Shown here: in pieces, positions 49,357-59,071 of the stretch
Numbering within the stretch: the first letter of the stretch is position 1
Layout: every line of letters starts with the position of its first letter
Source of the DNA: Streptomyces collinus
Lineage (GTDB): Bacteria > Actinomycetota > Actinomycetes > Streptomycetales > Streptomycetaceae
DNA: 64,000 bases
Direction of reading: 5' to 3'
Assembly (NCBI RefSeq): GCF_031348265.1
Contig: NZ_CP133771.1
Coordinates: 8,618,001-8,682,000 of the forward strand
Notes under the pieces: model-generated
The model's database searches: none
What the model saw: the letters and a program-made list of their open reading frames with translations, nothing else
What the model was told of the DNA's origin: nothing
Position numbers and translations under genes: made by a program

Positions 49357-50030
49357 CGCCCCGGCTCCGGACGCCGCCGTGTGTCGTCGTCGAGCAGCCC
49401 GGCCCGCTGGGCGAGCAGCGCGGCCCGGACCCGGCTGCCCACCCGCAGTTTGGTGAGGATCGCGCTGACGTGGTCCTTCACCGTGCCCGCGCTGAGGTGG
49501 ATCCGGCCGCCGATCTCGGCGTTGGACAACCCCTGAGCGATCAGCACGAGCACCTCGCGCTCGCGTTCGCTGAGTCGTCCGACCCGGCCGGCCTCCTCGT
49601 CGTCGGCCGCCGTGGCGCCGGGGTGGTTCTGCCACACGGCCCGGGACGCCTTCGGTGACATCACCACACCGCCCGCCGCCAACGTCCGCACCAACTGGGC
49701 GAGGTGGTTTGGCTCGGTGTCCTTCAGCAGGAAGCCCGCCGCACCGGAGCGCAGCGCGGTCAGGACGTACTCGTCGGCGTCGAACGTCGTCAGCATCGCC
49801 ACCACCGGCGGCTTCGGCAGCGCGTGCAACCGCCTCAGGACGGTCAGCCCGTCGACGTCCGGCATCCGGATGTCGAGCAGTACGACGTCCGGCTGCTCCC
49901 GCCGGACGGTCTCGACCGCCTCGGCGCCCGTCGTGGTCGCGACGACCTCGATGTCGCCGGCCGAGCTCAGGATGAGCCGGAAACCGGACCGGACCAGGGC
50001 CTCGTCGTCGACCACCATCACCCGGATCAC
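49353..50030 (-). CDS. NarL/LuxR-type response regulator
   Basis: 225 aa from the GTG at 50030. The receiver domain has VMVVDDEALVRSGF with the acidic pocket, phosphoacceptor Asp in DVVLLDIRMPDVDG, Thr in AMLTTFDADEYV and Lys in GFLLKDTEP. The LuxR-type helix-turn-helix is LSEREREVLVLIAQGLSNAE with GTVKDHVSAILTKL. It is paired with the following kinase. A broken DUF418-like membrane protein gene starts divergently 270 bases away and may once have been a target. Confidence 0.94.
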   Translation of the reverse strand: MIRVMVVDDEALVRSGFRLILSSAGDIEVVATTTGAEAVETVRREQPDVVLLDIRMPDVDGLTVLRRLHALPKPPVVAMLTTFDADEYVLTALRSGAAGFLLKDTEPNHLAQLVRTLAAGGVVMSPKASRAVWQNHPGATAADDEEAGRVGRLSEREREVLVLIAQGLSNAEIGGRIHLSAGTVKDHVSAILTKLRVGSRVRAALLAQRAGLLDDDTRRRPEPGR

Positions 50031-50302
50031 GCGCGTTCCGCCTTGCCGTAGAAGTCCATGCAGCCGATGCCGTCCCTGCGGCCCGCGCCCTGAATGCTGC
50101 CACGGCAGCACCTGCCGCCGCCGCTGCCGGTCGTCGCCCTGGCGACCGTAGAACGGGAGGAGTCAGGCGGGGCGGCCGTGCGCGATACTCCCGCCACCCG
50201 GGGGGCGGGATCCAGCCGGACGGGGGGAGCGCCGCGGACGGCGGGGGCGGACCGGACACCTGCCGGATAGTCCGGGCCCGGCCCGCTCCCGAGCCTGGAG
50301 GC

Positions 50303-50623
50303 ATGACCCAGAACGCAGACGCCACGGCACTCGCGGCACCGGCCACGGACCTGACACCGTGACCGGTCGGTGCACCGGAGACGACGCGCCCCTCGACCGG
50401 CCGTCTCATCGGCGTGGACCTCGCCCGCGGCCTCGCCGTCTTCGGCATGTACGCCGCCCACGTGGGCCCCGACCCCGCCCAGGGCGGCGTGGCCGGCCAC
50501 CTCATGGAACTGGCGCACGGCCGTGCCTCCGCGCTCTTCGCCTTCCTGGCCGGCTTCTCGAGCCGGCGGGTCGGCAGGGGCGGAGACGGCGGGGGCGTGC
50601 CGTACGAGGTCACCTCCGGGTGA
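50303..50623 (+). pseudogene. DUF418-like membrane protein, 5' fragment with nonsense codon
   Basis: After CTGGAGG, an ATG at 50303 starts 19 codons that end at TGA 50360. The same frame then continues TGRLIGVDLARGLAVFGMYA and LMELAHGRASALFAFLAGFS, the first transmembrane portion of DUF418/acyltransferase-like membrane proteins, before losing homology and stopping at 50621. More than two thirds of the usual length (about 400 aa) is missing. Divergent from the two-component system. Confidence 0.65.
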
Positions 50624-51170
50624 TGTTCGGGTTCGGCGAGCACATGCAGGCTCGCCATCAGTTCCGACAACGCGGAGGGCCCGGCCGCGATATCCGCGGG
50701 GCCCCCCTCTTTGTCCTCCCTCTCCCGTCTCGTCCTCGCCCGCCCTCCAGGAGGCCGCCATGAGCACACCCGTCCATCGCACCCAGGAGGTGCGGGGCCC
50801 CGAGCCCGGCGAGGAGGGACGTGGTTCCCGGCTGCTGGACTTGGTGGAGCGCGGTCACCGGCGCACTGGTTCTCCCTCAGATCCTGTACATCGTCCAGCA
50901 GGCCCTCGCCGACCGCGAGCCCGGCGGCCTCTGGAACCGCAGGGTCAACTGCCCGCCCGGGGTGGCGGCAGGCACGGGGTACTGCACCGCCACGCACGAC
51001 GGGTGCTCGTGCTTGACCGTGAGATGGGGCCACACCCGGGCGGACGGAACGAGAACGAGAGGCCGCGGGGCCACCTTCACCTCATCGATCTGCAAAAGCA
51101 TCACCATCAGCACCACACCCAGCGGACCGAACTGGCCACCAGGAGCCCGGCGGGGGTGGCGCCGCTCGGG
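50624..51170. other. Unassigned mosaic region
   Basis: Open frames exist, including MSTPVHRTQEVRGPEPG at 50760 and a hydrophobic stretch VTGALVLPQILYIVQQALAD at about 50860-50910, but none extends into a recognisable protein. It looks like debris of several genes. Confidence 0.4.
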
Positions 51171-51842
51171 TAGCCCCAGGTGTCGGAGCCGGCCCTGGTG
51201 GGACGGCCGGGTGGTGATGACCGGGGCAGCGCAGCTGGTCGACAAGGACGCGGTGGTCCGCGCGACGGACAACATGTACTTCACCACCGTCTCGGCGGCT
51301 GAGGACGGCGACGCCCCCGCACAGGATCCAGAACAGCCAGAACGGGTGCGGCAGCGCTCCGCCGACGCGGCGTTCTTCGCGGAGGACTGGCGGAGCCTGC
51401 GGCCGGTCCTGGAGGACCACGCCCGGGAGGTACGCCGCAGGCTGGCGGCCAGGTCCCCCGCCGATGTGCTCAGCGAGTTGCTGCCGACGGCGGCCCGGGT
51501 GGGGCGGGCGATGGTGTCCGCGCCGTCCGGGCCCTCACCGAGGTACATCACGAACGTTCCCTCGGAGTCGCCGCGCCCTCGGCAGTCCTGCCGCACGACG
51601 TGGTACCCGGCGTCGGTGAAGTGGCGGGCGATGTCCTCCGGGCGTGGGAGCGGAGCGTCGGCGCGGTCCTGGTCCGAGCCCCGCTGGGCGCGCCGGCCGT
51701 ACGGGGTGCGTTCGAGGAGCACTGGGCGTGCCGTCGTCTCCGGCGCGGGCGCAGCCGAGTACAGGTCGGCGGCGAGAGCGACCCCGTCCCGCATGGGGAC
51801 GCGCAGGGTGCGGCGCCACAGGGCGCCGTCCTGGAGGGGCTA
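51171..51842. other. Inverted segment bounded by a 7-bp inverted repeat
   Basis: TAGCCCC (51171-51177) and GGGGCTA (51836-51842) bound a block whose minus strand encodes the start of the CocE-type hydrolase continued on the plus strand after 51843. Turning the block over would place ACCTGGGGCTA next to GGTCTCCTAC and restore the order N-terminus to C-terminus. Some 300 bases inside (51200-51500) belong to neither part. Confidence 0.6.
51500..51818 (-). pseudogene. CocE/NonD hydrolase N-terminal part, on an inverted segment
   Basis: On the minus strand a frame reads LRVPMRDGVALAADLYSAAP, then RPVLLERTPYGRR, DIARHFTDAGYHVVRQDCRG and RGRGDSEGTFVMYLGEGPDG. This is the N-terminal third of an X-Pro dipeptidyl-peptidase/CocE-type hydrolase. 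Homology stops at about 51500 (GADTIA), where the plus strand shows an unrelated frame. The remaining two thirds of the gene are on the plus strand from 51843. The gene has therefore been broken by inversion of this part. Confidence 0.75.
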
Positions 51843-51843
51843 G

Positions 51844-53328
51844 GTCTCCTACTCCGCGCACTGCCAGTCGGCCGCCGCGGCCGAAGGGCCGGAGGGCCTG
51901 GCGGCCATGTTCCAGGACTCGGGCGGCTTCTCCTCCGCCTACGACGCGGGGCTGCGGATGGGCGGCGCCTTCGAACTGAAACAGGTGACCTGGGCACTGC
52001 GCCATGCGCTGCACAGCCCGGAGGCGGCGGCGGACCCGGTGCTGTCGGAGGCGCTGCTGCGGGTGGACGTGACGGGCTGGTTCGGCGCGATGCCGTGGCG
52101 CCCCGGCTGCACGCCCCTCCGTCACCTGCCGGCGTACGAGAACTATCTTCTGGAACAGTGGCGTCAGGACGCCTTCAGCGACTACTACCGCACCCCGGCG
52201 ATCTACGGCCGCGGTTTCTACCACCGTTTCCCGGACGCGCCGAGTCTGCACCTGGGCAGCTGGTACGACCCCTACGTCCGCTCCACGATCGAGAACTTCA
52301 CCGCCCTGGCCGACCTGAAGCAGGCCCCTTCCTACCTCGTCATGGGCCCCTGGACACACGGCCGCCGCTGTGAGACCCACGCCGGGGACGTGGACTTCGG
52401 CCCGCGCTCGTCACTCGACGGCAATCTGGCACCCTCGTACCTGGACTTCCGCCGCCGCTGGTTCGACAGGGCGCTCGGCCGGGAGGCGGGGCCCGGTGAC
52501 GATCTGCCGGCTGTGCAGTACTTCCTCATGGGTGGAGGCGACGGCAGGCGGAACTCGGCGGGCAGGATGCGCCACGGCGGCACATGGCGCGCGGACAGGC
52601 ACTGGCCTCCGACGACGACCGCCCCGGTGGCCCTCTACCTCATCCCCGACGGCGGCCTGTCGACCGCCGCTCCCACCACACCGGCAGCCTCCGTGACCTA
52701 CGACTTCGACCCACGCCACCCGGTTCCCACCATGGGAGGCCAAGTCACCTCCGGCGAACCGGTGATGTCGGGCGGCGCCTACGACCAGAATGCCCCCGAC
52801 GCCCGGGTCCACGGTGCCCGTGACCCCTACCTCCCCCTGGACTCCCGCCCGGACGTGATCAGCCTGACCACACCCCCGCTGGAACGGGACGTGGTCCTGG
52901 CCGGCCCGGTCTCGGCGAGACTCCACATCTCCACCTCGGCCCCGGACACCGACTTCACCATCAAACTGATCGACGTCCACCCGCCCAACCCGGACTATCC
53001 CCATGGCTTCGCCATGAACCTCACCGACGGCATCGTGCGCTGCCGCTTCCACCGCGACGCGGAACACCCGGAGCTGCTCACCCCGGGCGAGGTCTACGAG
53101 ATCGAGGTGACGGCCCCCGACACGGCCAACCTGTTCGCGGCAGGCCACCGCATCCGTCTGGACATCTCCTCGAGCAACTTCCCCCGCTTCGACGTCAACA
53201 GCAACACCGGCGAACCAGAGGCGACGGCCCGCCGCACCGCCACGGCCGCGAACACGGTCCACATGGACGCGAGACATCCCTCCCACCTGAGGGTGTGGCT
53301 GGAGGGAGGACTGTCCGCACTGCGGTGA
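51844..53328 (+). pseudogene. CocE/NonD-family hydrolase, C-terminal two thirds
   Basis: The frame opens after TAG 51841 with VSYSAHCQSAAAAEGPEGLA, which contains the nucleophile elbow of the alpha/beta-hydrolase fold, and continues MFQDSGGFSSAYDAGLRMGG. The helical cap (LKQVTWALRHALHSPEAAAD), the His region SYLVMGPWTHGRR and the C-terminal jelly-roll (VVLAGPVSARLHISTSAPDT, FAAGHRIRLDISSSNFPRFD) follow. Length and order match the end of cocaine esterase-like proteins that cleave esters or amides. An ATG at 51907 could start translation, but it would lack the strands before and including the nucleophile, so activity is unlikely. Confidence 0.78.
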
Positions 53329-53436
53329 CGGCTTCGGCGTCCTGGCTCCGGCGGCCGGGGCCACGTCCCGGGCTGCTGCGGCTCGGCCACCGGCCCAACG
53401 GAGCAGTCCAGTTGACGCTCCGCACCTCGCGGCAGG

Positions 53437-53577
53437 ACCTGGGACCGCGCGCTCAGTGCCTACCTCACCGCAGCCGACCTGACGAGGGCCCAGTCCGACA
53501 TCCGGCGACTGGCCGGCCGCCTCGACCGCGCCGACCTGGACTCCCGGGCCCAGCGCTGCCGGGACCACCTCCGGTGA
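53437..53577 (+). pseudogene. Short helical C-terminal remnant
   Basis: One frame gives ALSAYLTAADLTRAQSDIRR then LAGRLDRADLDSRAQRCRDH and a stop at 53575-53577, a charged helix that looks like the end of a larger protein. No start and no recognisable upstream part. Low confidence; it may be chance coding potential. Confidence 0.3.
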
Positions 53578-53605
53578 GGGAGCGCGGCCCGGCCTGCCGA
53601 GGCGG

Positions 53606-55411
53606 TCACCAATGAGGGCTGCCCACCAGATAGGCGATGCCCGCGAGGACGGCCAGGGCCAGGGCAGGGATCGCCAGCCCTTTCGCGACCGAGGTCAGTG
53701 TCTGCGTACTGCTCGCCGCCTGCCTCGTGTAGTGCTCCTGCCGTGTTTCCAGGTCGTGCCGGGCGACCGCGCCGGCCACCAGCGCCGCCGCACCGGTGAC
53801 CAGACACACGATGAGAGGCGTGAGCGCTCCGTACTCACGGACGTTGTCCTCGATGGTCCCGTGCACCCCTTCCTCGCCCCGTTCGACGATGGCCACCACC
53901 GCCCTCTGCATGGCCAGTACGAGGGTGCCGATGGCTGCGACGGCCAGGGCGAGAGCGGCACCGGCAAGGGAGGGAGCGCGTCTGTCCGTTCGAGGGGCGC
54001 GTGTGGCGCTCACGGGCGGCTGCTCGGGACGGGGCGGGGCGCCCGGGGGCCCGATGACCACCGTCTGCCGCTTGCCGTCCGCTTCATGGGGCGGCGTCGT
54101 GGAGTCGTGTGCGGGGCCCGGTTCAGGCTCGGTGCGACCGGGCTCGTGCGCCGGTGCCACCTCCGCGTCGACATGGATCACCGACTCGTCGGCCACACCC
54201 TTCAGCACGATGTCACCCGACAGGCGTCCCTCTGCTGCCGTGTCGACGTGGACCTCCAAACCGCTGCCGGTCGGGTCGACCCGGAGCCACGACTCTTTGG
54301 GCTGGGCCACGCAGTGCCGGGCAAGCGGCGGGCCGTGCATGGTCACGGACTGCTTGCGAGGGGCGGAACCCTTCGGTACGAGGCCGAAGTCCAAGTGGTC
54401 CGGGGACGGTGCCAGCCGGATCTTGCCCAAGGCGTCCGACGCCATGACGGCGATCTGCTGGATGTCGTTGCGCGCGACCTCCTCCAGGTGCTGACGCGCC
54501 CCTTCCGCCACGGGCAGCTCCGTGTGCTGCAGCCGCTTCTGCAACTCCAGCACGGCGCCCTGCCGGGTGAGGACGTCGTCGCTCTTCAGCGCATTCTGCA
54601 GCTTGGGCGGCGAGTCATCGGCAACGATCTTGATGCGGCCGCGCCGGCTGTGTGCCAGGTGCAGCTCCCCGTGCAGATCCGCCGCCTTCTTCGGCGTCTG
54701 ATGGGGGTTCTGCTCCTGCACCTGTCTGTAGACGTACTCGTACAGGTCGTCGAGGGAGACCTTGCCGTCCGCGTCGAGATCGGCCTCGCCGGTCTCCAGG
54801 CCGTCGACCACAGCGTGGGTGAACACCGAAGGCTGAGGAGCGGAGGAGTCGTCGGCGAGTCGGCTGCCCTCGAAGGCGTACTCCATGGAGTCGGACGCGG
54901 TGATGACGGCCCAGCCGCGCCCGCTGACCGGCTCGTCCTTCGCGAAGGACTCGAGGACGTTGACGTCTCCGGACGCGCGCACGGAGGACGAGCCCCGGGA
55001 GAAGGCGCCGCCGTAGCAGCAGTCGAGGAACAGCACCGAGCGGCCCGCCCGCGTGACGGACATGCAACTGCGGACGAACTGGGAGGGGACCGCCGTGGCG
55101 GCCAGCAGCGGGGGCTCGGTGTCGCTCGCGGCGAAGTACAGCTCGCCGGACTCGCTCTTGAGGCCGTGGCAGGAGAAATGCAGCAGGAGCGTATCGGCGC
55201 GGCGGCGGTCGTTGAAGAAGCCCTGGATGCGCCGCCGCATGACATCGGCCGACGCGTTGTGCACGACCTGCACCTCGAAGTCGCCGATCTGCGGGTCGTG
55301 CAGCACCTTCTCGAGGGCCGCTGCGTCCTGGGCGGGCGCCCTGAGCTTCTTGAGCCCCTGGTCGGTGTACCGGTCGTTGGCGATGATCAGCGCGTGTCTG
55401 GAATCCGTCAT
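53606..55411 (-). CDS. Caspase-family peptidase (C14) with C-terminal membrane anchor
   Basis: 601 aa. The caspase-like domain runs over residues 1-250: [20 protein letters not shown], catalytic His82 in LLHFSCHG, catalytic Cys132 in [12 protein letters not shown], and [30 protein letters not shown] (about 210-230) is the EF-hand-like segment often seen in these proteins. A helical repeat (about 270-340), an Ig-like sandwich ([20 protein letters not shown]) and a Pro-rich linker follow. Three membrane helices ([51 protein letters not shown]) anchor it. It overlaps the EACC1 gene by 4 bases. In published models of such pairs the peptidase is the toxic effector of an anti-invader response; that role is inferred here. 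Confidence 0.88.
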   Translation of the reverse strand: MTDSRHALIIANDRYTDQGLKKLRAPAQDAAALEKVLHDPQIGDFEVQVVHNASADVMRRRIQGFFNDRRRADTLLLHFSCHGLKSESGELYFAASDTEPPLLAATAVPSQFVRSCMSVTRAGRSVLFLDCCYGGAFSRGSSSVRASGDVNVLESFAKDEPVSGRGWAVITASDSMEYAFEGSRLADDSSAPQPSVFTHAVVDGLETGEADLDADGKVSLDDLYEYVYRQVQEQNPHQTPKKAADLHGELHLAHSRRGRIKIVADDSPPKLQNALKSDDVLTRQGAVLELQKRLQHTELPVAEGARQHLEEVARNDIQQIAVMASDALGKIRLAPSPDHLDFGLVPKGSAPRKQSVTMHGPPLARHCVAQPKESWLRVDPTGSGLEVHVDTAAEGRLSGDIVLKGVADESVIHVDAEVAPAHEPGRTEPEPGPAHDSTTPPHEADGKRQTVVIGPPGAPPRPEQPPVSATRAPRTDRRAPSLAGAALALAVAAIGTLVLAMQRAVVAIVERGEEGVHGTIEDNVREYGALTPLIVCLVTGAAALVAGAVARHDLETRQEHYTRQAASSTQTLTSVAKGLAIPALALAVLAGIAYLVGSPHW

Positions 55412-55800
55412 GGCTCGGCTCCAGCCGGGGAATGGCGCTGGACGAAGATCTTGAACGCCTCGGCGACCTGGTCGTCGGTCGCCTCGGACACCTCCAGGAC
55501 GTCGTCGCCCATCCGCAGGTGCAAGGACGGGTGCGTGTCATGGCGACGGCCCACCCACGACCGGATGACGGTCACCACCTGGTTCAGGGCGGTCGCCGAG
55601 GTGCCCAGGGTCACCAGCAGGGCACCGATCTGAGTGACGTCCACCGCCCGCGCTCCGGGAGGGACCTCCCCGCCGGGAAGCGTCGTGACATCGTCCACGT
55701 CGAGATCGAGCAGTTCCTGACGCAGGTAGCCGGTCAGTTCGGCGACGCGTTCTGCTTCCGCGTCCTCCTCGGTGAGGAGGATGTGCAGTTCGTTCTCCAC
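55408..55800 (-). CDS. EACC1 domain protein (effector-associated constant component 1)
   Basis: 130 aa. Features of the EACC1 family: an acidic start [20 protein letters not shown], a middle helix [20 protein letters not shown], and the TWL/SWVGRR-type motif [20 protein letters not shown] before a beta strand. EACC1 proteins were described as the constant partner encoded beside varying effectors (caspases, trypsin-like peptidases and others) in bacterial conflict systems. The overlap with the caspase gene (ATGA) fits exactly. It probably couples sensing to effector activation. I identify it from remembered family features, so a profile search should confirm. Confidence 0.7.
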   Translation of the reverse strand: MENELHILLTEEDAEAERVAELTGYLRQELLDLDVDDVTTLPGGEVPPGARAVDVTQIGALLVTLGTSATALNQVVTVIRSWVGRRHDTHPSLHLRMGDDVLEVSEATDDQVAEAFKIFVQRHSPAGAEP

Positions 55801-56241
55801 CGTGTCAGCCCCTTCGTTCGTGCTCTTCGGGGCGGCGCAGAGTTCGAGGTACCGGTGGGCTCTACGTCATCATTTACAGTTTCCGCTGCTCAGAGCCGGG
55901 TGGCAAGTCGCCCACGGCGGAATGAATTTCACGGTTCAACCGCAAGGTTCCGTCTTCAACTTGGCATGGCTCACCGTCGGCGAGGTCCCGTCGGCGACGC
56001 GGCGCGCCGAGGACGGGGCGATGCCGCGGAGCGGGCCGATAAACCGCATTCAACGGATTGTCACTGCTTCGAGGTAAGCATCTCGTCTCCCTGGTGGTTG
56101 CGGCCCCGCTGGCGGCTAGCTTTCTGCAGGCGGACGGATCGCCGTGATCCTTCCCGCCCCGTTGCCCACCCCTCCCTGTCTCCCGGTCGGCGCATCCGTG
56201 CGCGCCGGACGCCCCGCCGTGCAAGGAGAGAATCCCTCCCG
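55801..56241. other. Divergent region between EACC1-caspase and encapsulin operons
   Basis: About 440 bases without a gene, expected to hold both promoters. I see no clean palindrome or consensus. AAGGAGAG precedes the encapsulin ATG by about 12 bases. Confidence 0.4.
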
Positions 56242-57657
56242 ATGACCGTCGACAGCATCCCGGAAACCCCGACCACACCCGCCGCGGCGCAGCAGTCGCT
56301 GAGCACCGCCGCCGCCCGCAACCTCGCCACCACCACCAAGTCCGCCCCGCAGATGCAGGAGATCACCTCTCGCTGGCTGCTGCGGATGCTGCCCTGGGTC
56401 GAGGCCGAGGGAGGCGCCTACCGGGTCAACCGGCGGTTGCGCCACACCCTCGGCGACGGACGCATCGAGTTCGTCCAGGAGGGCGCGACGGTCCGGGTCA
56501 TCCCCGGGGAGCTCGGTGAACTGGCCCTGCTGCGCGGATTCGAGGACACCGACGTCCTCACCGCACTCGCCGACCGGTGCACGCAGCGCGACTTCGCGGC
56601 GGGTGACGTCCTCGTCGAACGCGGCAGCCCCGCCGACCGGATCCACCTGATCGCCCACGGCCGGGTCAGCCGGACCTCCGCGGGCAAGTACGGCGGAGAG
56701 ATCGCCATCGCGGTCCTCGCGGACGGCGACCATTTCGGCGAGAACGCCCTGCTGGACGCCGACGCCCGCCACGACAGCACGGTCACCGCCGAGACCTCCG
56801 GCACCCTCCTCACGCTCTCCCGTTCCGACTTCGCCGAAGTGCAGGACTCGGCGCCCGCCCTCCGGGCCCACGTCGAAGCGTTCAGCTCCCGCTCACGACT
56901 GCGGCAGAACAAGCACGGCGAGGCCGAGATCGCCCTGTCGGCCGGCCACGTCGGCGAGGCCGAACTGCCAGGCACCTTCGTCGACTACGAGCAGCAGCCG
57001 CGCGAGTACGAACTCTCCGTCGCCCAGACCGTACTGAGGATCCACACCCGGGTCGCCGACCTCTACAACGGTCCGATGAACCAGAGCGAGGAGCAACTCC
57101 GGCTCACCATCGAGGCCTTGCGGGAGCGCCAGGAACACGAGCTCATCAACAACCGCGAGTTCGGGCTGCTGCACAACGCCGACTTCAAGCAGCGCATCCA
57201 GCCCCGGTCCGGCCCGCCCACACCGGACGACATGGACGATCTGCTCTGCCGCAGGCGCGGCACCAAAATGTTCCTCGCCCACCCCAGGACCATCGCCGCC
57301 ATCGGACGGGGCTTCAACGCCTGCGGTCTCTACCCCGACCACGTCGACCTCGGCGGACAGTCCGTTCCCGCCTGGCGCGGGGTCCCCATCCTGCCCTGCA
57401 ACAAGATCCCGATCAGCAAGGAGCAGACCAGCTCCATCATCGCGATGCGCACCGGCGAGAAGAACCAGGGCGTCATCGGTCTGCGGCGGACCGGACTGCC
57501 GGACGAGTACGAACCGGGGCTCTCGGTGCGGTTCATGGGCATCAACGAACAGGCGGTCAACTCCTACCTCGTCAGCACCTACTACTCCGCCGCGGTGCTC
57601 CTCCCCGACGCCCTCGGCGTGATGGAGAACGTGCAGATCGCCTCCAGACCGCGCTGA
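56242..57657 (+). CDS. Family 2B encapsulin shell protein with cyclic-nucleotide-binding-like domain
   Basis: 471 aa. The N-terminal arm and HK97-type shell fold are interrupted by a Crp-like domain at about residues 90-205: [20 protein letters not shown], then [18 protein letters not shown] (the GE..LL cassette position). The shell continues [57 protein letters not shown] and [20 protein letters not shown]. This is the architecture of family 2B encapsulins (the EshA-like proteins), which form protein compartments. The terpene cyclase gene directly downstream is the known kind of cargo. ATG 56242 is preceded by AAGGAGAG. Confidence 0.9.
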   Translation: MTVDSIPETPTTPAAAQQSLSTAAARNLATTTKSAPQMQEITSRWLLRMLPWVEAEGGAYRVNRRLRHTLGDGRIEFVQEGATVRVIPGELGELALLRGFEDTDVLTALADRCTQRDFAAGDVLVERGSPADRIHLIAHGRVSRTSAGKYGGEIAIAVLADGDHFGENALLDADARHDSTVTAETSGTLLTLSRSDFAEVQDSAPALRAHVEAFSSRSRLRQNKHGEAEIALSAGHVGEAELPGTFVDYEQQPREYELSVAQTVLRIHTRVADLYNGPMNQSEEQLRLTIEALRERQEHELINNREFGLLHNADFKQRIQPRSGPPTPDDMDDLLCRRRGTKMFLAHPRTIAAIGRGFNACGLYPDHVDLGGQSVPAWRGVPILPCNKIPISKEQTSSIIAMRTGEKNQGVIGLRRTGLPDEYEPGLSVRFMGINEQAVNSYLVSTYYSAAVLLPDALGVMENVQIASRPR

Positions 57658-57733
57658 AGCCCTGATCCGCACAGGCCCACGCCTGACACCCCGCACGACG
57701 GAGCGCCCACCCCACCGCAGCAAGGAGCTGCCG

Positions 57734-59056
57734 ATGCCCGACTCCGGGCCCCTCGGATCATCCCCGCCCGAACAGCGGCCGACGGCGCCCACAGCCGTGC
57801 CGGACGCCCCCGTGCCGGTGGCCCCTGGCCCTCCGGCCACGCCGACCGCTCGGCACTTTCTCGCCGCACTGCATCCGCCGGTCACGATTCCCGACCCGCC
57901 ACCGCCCCCGACCGGCCCCCCCGTAGGCGACACGCCTGACGCGGCCGAGGCCGGCTCCGCGCTCCGGCGGATCCTGCGCGGACCCACCGGCCCGGGCACG
58001 ACCTCGCTCTCCGTCGCCGAGCGGTACCAACCCCCGCTCCCGGATCCGGAGCCCCCGGCCCCCGCCCCGCCCGCCGACGGACGAGCCGTCCCCGGCCTCT
58101 ACCACCACCCCGTCCCGGAACCCGACCCCGTACGCGTCGAGGAGGTGAGCCTCCGGATCAAGCACTGGGCCGAGGACGAGGTCCAGCTCTACCCCGAGGA
58201 GTGGGAGAAGCAGTTCGACGGCTTCTCCGTCGGCCGCTACATGGTCGCCTGCCATCCCGACGCCCCGACGGTCGACCACCTGATGCTCGCCACACGGCTG
58301 ATGGTCGCGGAGAACGCGGTGGACGACTGCTACTGCGAGGACCACGGCGGGTCACCCGTCGGCCTCGGCGGGCGCCTCCTCCTCGCGCACACGGCGATCG
58401 ACCACCTCCACACGACCGCGGAGTACGCGCCGGCCTGGCTGGAGTCGCTCGGGTCGGACGCCCCGCGCCGGGCGTACCGCAGCGCGATGGACTACTTCGT
58501 CCGCGCGGCCACGCCCTCGCAGTCCGACCGCTACCGGCACGACATGGCCCGGCTGCACCTGGGCTACCTCGCCGAGGCCGCCTGGGCGCAGACCGGTCAC
58601 GTCCCGGAGGTGTGGGAGTACCTGGCGATGCGCCAGTTCAACAACTTCCGTCCCTGCCCCACGATCACCGACACCGTCGGCGGCTACGAACTGCCCGCGG
58701 ACCTGCACGCCCGGCCGGACATGCAACGGGTCATCGCCCTCGCCGGCAACGCGACCACCATCGTCAACGACCTCTACTCGTACACCAAGGAACTCAACAG
58801 CCCGGGCCGCCACCTGAACCTGCCGGTGGTGATCGCGGAACGCGAGCAACTCTCCGAGCGCGACGCCTATCTGAAGGCCGTCGAGGTCCACAACGAACTC
58901 CAGCACGCCTTCGAGGCCGCCGCGGCCGACCTCGCGGCGGACTGCCCCCTGCCCCCCGTGCTGCGCTTCCTCAAGGGCGTGGCCGCCTGGGTCGACGGCA
59001 ACCACGACTGGCACCGCACCAACACCTACCGCTACAGCCTGCCCGACTTCTGGTAA
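57734..59056 (+). CDS. tpc: 2-Methylisoborneol synthase (encapsulin cargo terpene cyclase)
   Basis: 440 aa. The disordered Pro/Ala-rich first 120 residues carry the parts that target family 2 cargo to the shell. The class I terpene cyclase core has the metal motif at Asp197, DDCYCEDHGG, and the NSE motif at 345-353, NDLYSYTKE (Asn345, Ser349, Glu353). Both match the Streptomyces enzyme. It cyclises 2-methylgeranyl diphosphate to 2-methylisoborneol, the earthy-smelling volatile. It lies between encapsulin and methyltransferase, all in one direction with short gaps (76 and 15 bases), one operon. Confidence 0.94.
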   Translation: MPDSGPLGSSPPEQRPTAPTAVPDAPVPVAPGPPATPTARHFLAALHPPVTIPDPPPPPTGPPVGDTPDAAEAGSALRRILRGPTGPGTTSLSVAERYQPPLPDPEPPAPAPPADGRAVPGLYHHPVPEPDPVRVEEVSLRIKHWAEDEVQLYPEEWEKQFDGFSVGRYMVACHPDAPTVDHLMLATRLMVAENAVDDCYCEDHGGSPVGLGGRLLLAHTAIDHLHTTAEYAPAWLESLGSDAPRRAYRSAMDYFVRAATPSQSDRYRHDMARLHLGYLAEAAWAQTGHVPEVWEYLAMRQFNNFRPCPTITDTVGGYELPADLHARPDMQRVIALAGNATTIVNDLYSYTKELNSPGRHLNLPVVIAEREQLSERDAYLKAVEVHNELQHAFEAAAADLAADCPLPPVLRFLKGVAAWVDGNHDWHRTNTYRYSLPDFW

Positions 59057-59071
59057 AGAACGGACCCTTCT

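Noticed and set aside
50877-51794. Single 305-codon minus-strand gene
   Set aside because: Only its first 95 codons match a protein (CocE N-terminus); the rest has no coding character on that strand and lies opposite a better plus-strand frame.
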